Assembly: GCA_045532035.1 (NCBI GenBank)
Contig: JAZSFD010000099.1
Location: 1-17,295, forward strand
Source of the DNA: UMGS1052 sp045532035
Lineage (GTDB): Bacteria > Bacillota > Clostridia > Oscillospirales > CAG-382
Direction of reading: 5' to 3'
DNA: 17,295 nucleotides
In this document: positions 14,287 through 17,295 of the stretch, in pieces
Layout of the letters: each line of letters opens with the position of its first letter
Position numbering within the stretch: position 1 is the first letter of the stretch
Made by a program: the position numbers and the translations under genes
The notes under the pieces: generated by a model
What the model was told of the DNA's origin: nothing
What the model saw: the letters and a program-made list of their open reading frames with translations, nothing else
The model's database searches: none

Positions 14287-15261
14287 ATGTATCACGAAAA
14301 CACAGACGGATTTTCGCCTGATGACCTTGATTTGACCGAGGATGCGCAGACGGTGGAGTTTGTTGTCGAAGATGTAACGCGTCTTGATGCGCTTGTGTCC
14401 CGTGAATGCGGTATCACAAGAAGTGCAGCCGCAAAGCTTATCGAAGAGGGTGCGGTGACTGTTTCGGGCAAGACTTGTGCAAAAAGTCTGAAGCCGAAAG
14501 CAGGGGATACCGTTTGCGTCATCTTGCCACCTCTTCGTGACTGTGAGGCGAGCCCGCAGGACATTCCCGTTGAGATTGTGTATGAGGATGATGACCTTCT
14601 TGTGGTGAACAAGCCGCGCGGAATGGTTGTCCATCCTGCCCCGGGAAATCCCGACGGCACTCTTGTCAACGCGCTCCTTTATCACTGTAAGGGCAGGCTT
14701 TCGGGCATCAACGGAGTCATCCGCCCCGGAATCGTCCATCGCATCGACAAGGACACCAGCGGACTTCTCATGGTGGCAAAAAACGATGATGCGCACATTT
14801 CTCTTGCGGCGCAGATAAAAGAGCATTCTTTTACCCGTGTCTATAATGCCATAGTTGCTGGAAACATAAGGGAGGACAGCGGAACGGTCGATCTTCCCAT
14901 CGGGCGTCACCCGAAGGATCGCAAGAAAATGGCGGTGACCGACAAGAATTCGCGCAACGCCGTGACACATTTCAAGGTGCTTGAGCGCTTTGGTGACCAT
15001 ACCTTTCTCGAACTGAAGCTTGAGACCGGCAGGACCCATCAGATAAGGGTCCATATGTCCCACAGAGGTCATCCGGTGATTGGCGATCCGCTTTATGCAC
15101 CGGGCGGAGGCAAGAACCGCTTCGGACTTTCGGGGCAGTGCCTTCACGCAAAGACTGTGGGCTTTGTGCATCCGAAAAGCGGCGAATATCTCGAAATGAC
15201 ATCTGAGCTTCCCGAATATTTTTCGGACATACTTGAAAAACTCAGAAAAACACAAAAATAA
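14287..15261 (+). CDS. RluA/RluD family pseudouridine synthase
   Basis: This enzyme isomerises specific uridines to pseudouridine in RNA. It corresponds by order to ylyB of Bacillus, after lspA; its target (probably 23S rRNA) cannot be read from the sequence. An S4 RNA-binding domain covers about 32-80 (TRLDALVSRECGITRSAAAK). The catalytic motif HRIDKDTSGLL contains Asp154. GRTHQIRVHMSHRGHPVIGD and PLYAPGG follow as expected. The length of 324 residues is normal. I prefer ATG 14287, two bases after the lspA stop; an in-frame TTG at 14281 overlapping that stop is the alternative. No clear ribosome site exists, so coupling to lspA is likely. The gene ends 43 bases before the transketolase pair. 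Confidence 0.93.
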   Translation: MYHENTDGFSPDDLDLTEDAQTVEFVVEDVTRLDALVSRECGITRSAAAKLIEEGAVTVSGKTCAKSLKPKAGDTVCVILPPLRDCEASPQDIPVEIVYEDDDLLVVNKPRGMVVHPAPGNPDGTLVNALLYHCKGRLSGINGVIRPGIVHRIDKDTSGLLMVAKNDDAHISLAAQIKEHSFTRVYNAIVAGNIREDSGTVDLPIGRHPKDRKKMAVTDKNSRNAVTHFKVLERFGDHTFLELKLETGRTHQIRVHMSHRGHPVIGDPLYAPGGGKNRFGLSGQCLHAKTVGFVHPKSGEYLEMTSELPEYFSDILEKLRKTQK

Positions 15262-15291
15262 ACCTTTTAACATATTTTGCACACAAAAACC

Positions 15292-15297
15292 AGGAGG
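15292..15297 (+). promoter_or_regulatory. Ribosome binding site of transketolase subunit A
   Basis: A full AGGAGG lies seven bases before ATG 15305. It sets this start in preference to an in-frame ATG at 15233, which would overlap the pseudouridine synthase and add 24 residues foreign to the family. Confidence 0.88.
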
Positions 15298-15304
15298 AAA
15301 AACA

Positions 15305-16135
15305 ATGGATAAGAAAAAGCTTTCATCTATTGCTTTGAGTATCAGAAAAAATGCCGTTGCGGCAGTTCATGCGGCAAAATCGGGACATCCGGGAGGCTCT
15401 TTGGGCATAGCCGATCTTCTCGCATATCTCTATTTTGAAGAAATGAGTGTGGATCCCAAAAATCCTAAGTGGGAGGACAGAGACCGCTTTGTGCTTTCCA
15501 AGGGTCACACTTGTCCCGCCTATTATGCAGCTCTTGCAGAAAAGGGATTTTTCGAAAAAGATCTTCTTCTTACCTTCCGTAAGCCCGACAGCATCCTCCA
15601 GGGTCATCCCGACATGAAGCACATTCCCGGCGTTGATATGTCCACAGGCTCGCTCGGTCAGGGCATCTCTGCCGCTTGCGGCATGGCTCTTTCGGGCAAG
15701 ATCAGAAACAAGAATTATCGCGTATACGCCATCCTTGGCGACGGCGAATCGGAAGAAGGTCAGGTCTGGGAGGCGGCTATGATGGCGGCTCACTATAACC
15801 TTTCCAATCTTTGCATTTTCATTGACTCCAACGGTCTTCAGATCGACGGAACTGTTGCCGAGGTTATGAATCCTCAGCCTTTTGACGAAAAGTTTGCAGC
15901 CTTTGGCTGGAATGTATGTGTGATCGACGGCCACGATTTCGATCAGATAGCAAAGGCTTGCGAAGCTGCTCGCAAGAGTGACAAGCCCACCGCTGTTATT
16001 TGTAACACCGTCAAGGGCAAGGGCGTTTCGTTTATGGAAAACAATGTTGCATGGCACGGAAGCGCGCCCAACGACGAACAGTATGAAATCGCATGCGCAG
16101 ATCTTGAAAAGCTCGAAAAAGAGCTTAACGCATAA
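15305..16135 (+). CDS. Transketolase, N-terminal subunit
   Basis: Transketolase moves two-carbon units between sugar phosphates in the non-oxidative pentose phosphate pathway. Here it is split in two; this 276-residue subunit is the thiamine-diphosphate and metal-binding half. AKSGHPGGSLG (24-34) carries the catalytic-site His28. The ThDP motif starts GDGE at 145 and ends at the N176/Q179 region (DSNGLQ). KGKGVSFMENNVAWHG near the C-terminus matches the family. Split transketolases are common in Firmicutes and archaea. The gene has a near-perfect ribosome site and is followed 14 bases later by the second subunit, so the two are made together. Codon use is selective, in keeping with an abundant enzyme. 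Confidence 0.95.
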   Translation: MDKKKLSSIALSIRKNAVAAVHAAKSGHPGGSLGIADLLAYLYFEEMSVDPKNPKWEDRDRFVLSKGHTCPAYYAALAEKGFFEKDLLLTFRKPDSILQGHPDMKHIPGVDMSTGSLGQGISAACGMALSGKIRNKNYRVYAILGDGESEEGQVWEAAMMAAHYNLSNLCIFIDSNGLQIDGTVAEVMNPQPFDEKFAAFGWNVCVIDGHDFDQIAKACEAARKSDKPTAVICNTVKGKGVSFMENNVAWHGSAPNDEQYEIACADLEKLEKELNA

Positions 16136-16149
16136 AGGAGGAAAACGTC

Positions 16150-17094
16150 ATGGCAGAAAAGTTGGCTACCCGTGAAGCGTACGGACAGGCTCTTGCAGAG
16201 CTCGGCGCGAAATATGAAAATCTCGTTGTCCTTGACGCAGACCTTGCGGCGGCAACAAAAACATCAACCTTCAAAAAGGCTTTCCCCGACAGATTCTTTG
16301 ACTGTGGTATCGCTGAGGGAAACATGATCGGCGTTGCGGCAGGTTTTGCAACCACGGGACTTGTTCCTTTTGCAAGCTCGTTTGCGATGTTTGCGGCAGG
16401 CCGTGCTTTTGAGCAGATCAGAAACTCGGTGGGATATCCTCATCTTAATGTAAAGATCGGTGCTACTCACGCTGGTATTTCTGTCGGTGAGGACGGCGCC
16501 ACACATCAGTGTAATGAAGACATCGCACTCATGCGCACTATTCCCGGAATGGTCATCATCAATCCTGCAGATGCAGTTGAGGCAAGAGCTGCGGTTGAGG
16601 CGGCGATCCTTCACGACGGCCCCTGCTATCTCCGCTTCGGAAGATATGCGGTTCCCACATTCAATGATAAGGACACATACAAGTTTGAACTCGGAAAGGG
16701 TATTGCCCTTACCGACGGTGATGATGTGACCATCGTTGCATCGGGTCTTACAGTTTCGATCGCCATGGAGGCGGCAGAGCTTCTCAAGGCAAAGGGAATC
16801 GGCGCAAGAGTTATCAATATCCACACCATCAAGCCTCTTGACAAGGACATCCTTGTGAAGGCGGCAAAGGAAACGGGAGCTATGCTTGTTGTCGAAGAAC
16901 ACAGTGTCATCGGCGGTCTCGGCTCTGCTGTTTGCGAGGCTGTCTGTGAGGAGTGTCCCGTCCCTGTTGTCCGTTTCGGTATGAATGACGAATTCGGCAG
17001 ATCGGGTAGTGCTGCAAAGCTTCTTGAAATGTATGGCTTTACGGCAGAAAACTTTGCATCCCTTGCGGAAAAAGCAATTTCGATGAAGAAATAA
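16150..17094 (+). CDS. Transketolase, C-terminal subunit
   Basis: This 314-residue protein is the pyrimidine-binding plus C-terminal half of the split transketolase and partners the gene just upstream. The conserved glutamate that activates thiamine diphosphate is Glu56 in DCGIAEGNMIGVAAGFA. GATHAGISVGEDGATHQCNED and RFGRYAVP mark the substrate and interface region. The C-terminal domain contains NIHTIKPLDKD, VVEEHSVIGGLGSAV and NDEFGRSG. DXP synthase is related, but the split layout, the adjacent N-terminal subunit and the length favour transketolase. AAAGGAGG at 16134-16141 overlaps the upstream stop and lies eight bases before the ATG. The gene ends just before a GC-rich hairpin. Confidence 0.95.
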   Translation: MAEKLATREAYGQALAELGAKYENLVVLDADLAAATKTSTFKKAFPDRFFDCGIAEGNMIGVAAGFATTGLVPFASSFAMFAAGRAFEQIRNSVGYPHLNVKIGATHAGISVGEDGATHQCNEDIALMRTIPGMVIINPADAVEARAAVEAAILHDGPCYLRFGRYAVPTFNDKDTYKFELGKGIALTDGDDVTIVASGLTVSIAMEAAELLKAKGIGARVINIHTIKPLDKDILVKAAKETGAMLVVEEHSVIGGLGSAVCEAVCEECPVPVVRFGMNDEFGRSGSAAKLLEMYGFTAENFASLAEKAISMKK

Positions 17095-17103
17095 GAAAGT
17101 ATA

Positions 17104-17130
17104 AAAGGCGGCACACAGGGTGCCGCCTTT
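17104..17130. terminator. Bidirectional hairpin terminator after the transketolase genes
   Basis: An 11-bp perfect stem AAAGGCGGCAC/GTGCCGCCTTT closes a 5-base loop nine bases past the transketolase stop. On the plus strand the tail is only TTTGAGTTT; on the minus strand it is CCTTTTATACTTTCTT, a better U-tract. It could serve convergent genes. Confidence 0.75.
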
Positions 17131-17191
17131 GAGTTTGCTGACAAAGTGTATTACAATAATTACTGTTAGCAATGTGCACAAACAGGGAGTG

Positions 17192-17293
17192 TCATAATAC
17201 CTCCACTGCCTGAAAGGGCGGCTGATTGATACGCCCATTTTTCCAAAACAAGGTTTCTGATATCGGCAAAACAGAAGTCCAATCAGATGTGCT
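17192..17293 (-). CDS. Possible C-terminal tail of a convergent gene (partial)
   Basis: On the minus strand a frame is open from the window edge to a TGA at 17192-17194 and gives 33 residues containing TSVLPISETLFWKNG and INQPPFQAVEVL. I do not recognise it. Two points favour it being real: the composition looks protein-like, and the hairpin at 17104-17130 has its better U-tract on this strand. Against it, 33 open codons can occur by chance, and an overlapping minus frame is open too. The remaining plus strand here holds no convincing gene. Confidence 0.25.
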   Translation of the reverse strand, partial: STSDWTSVLPISETLFWKNGRINQPPFQAVEVL

Positions 17294-17295
17294 GA

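Noticed and set aside
14254..15282. 342-codon open frame antisense to the pseudouridine synthase
   Set aside because: It has the same cause as above; the sense frame has the catalytic HRID motif and S4 domain, and the antisense protein shows no recognisable domain.
16150..17094. C-terminal half of DXP synthase instead of transketolase
   Set aside because: The adjacent N-terminal subunit with AKSGHPGGS and the TK-type ThDP motif, the split layout and the length all fit transketolase.
16264..17238. 324-codon open frame antisense to transketolase subunit C
   Set aside because: It covers the conserved transketolase gene and crosses the hairpin at 17104-17130. Its Cys/His/Arg-rich composition is typical of antisense reading.

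Overview
The window looks like chromosomal DNA from a low-to-moderate GC Gram-positive bacterium of the Firmicutes. It is most likely a gut-type clostridium of the Oscillospirales/Ruminococcaceae kind (inference). The grounds are the ylm-divIVA-ileS-lspA-rluD division cluster, strong AGGAGG-type ribosome sites, a split two-subunit transketolase and a LacX-type epimerase. Nearly all of it is housekeeping sequence. I see no CRISPR array, rRNA, tRNA, phage module or obvious defence island, and no intergenic stretch longer than about 300 bases.

Left part (1-5460). The first ~114 bases read as the C-terminal tail of a plus-strand protein that resembles a transposase end. Two hairpins follow, one usable as a terminator in each direction. 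A minus-strand block comes next, read right to left: a ThuA-like protein from a textbook promoter, a strong hairpin terminator, a MATE transporter, a LacX-like aldose 1-epimerase and DNA topoisomerase III. The last three are 17-25 bases apart and probably one transcript. The ThuA gene has no usable start codon in frame with its conserved N-terminus; one surplus base in an A6 tract would explain this.

Middle part (5461-10840). A divergent intergenic region carries back-to-back promoters for thuA (minus) and miaA (plus). miaA is followed by a HlyD-like membrane-anchored protein, a YggS/YlmE PLP-binding protein, SepF, the S4 protein YlmH and DivIVA. This matches the Gram-positive cell-division-associated ylm cluster, with the HlyD-like gene placed at its head and no ylmG. 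A hairpin terminator follows divIVA.

Right part (10886-17295). ileS, lspA and an RluD-type pseudouridine synthase are packed head to tail. The two halves of transketolase follow 43 bases later. A GC-rich hairpin ends this run. Beyond it only about 165 bases remain, perhaps holding the tail of a convergent minus-strand gene.

Functionally, the plus-strand run combines tRNA modification (MiaA), PLP homeostasis (YggS), Z-ring and pole organisation (SepF, DivIVA), translation (IleS, RluD), lipoprotein maturation (LspA) and pentose phosphate metabolism. I found no convincing new biological system. The observations most worth checking are the broken thuA start, the HlyD-like protein in the division cluster, the hairpin 18 bases ahead of the MATE gene, and the lack of a T-box ahead of ileS.
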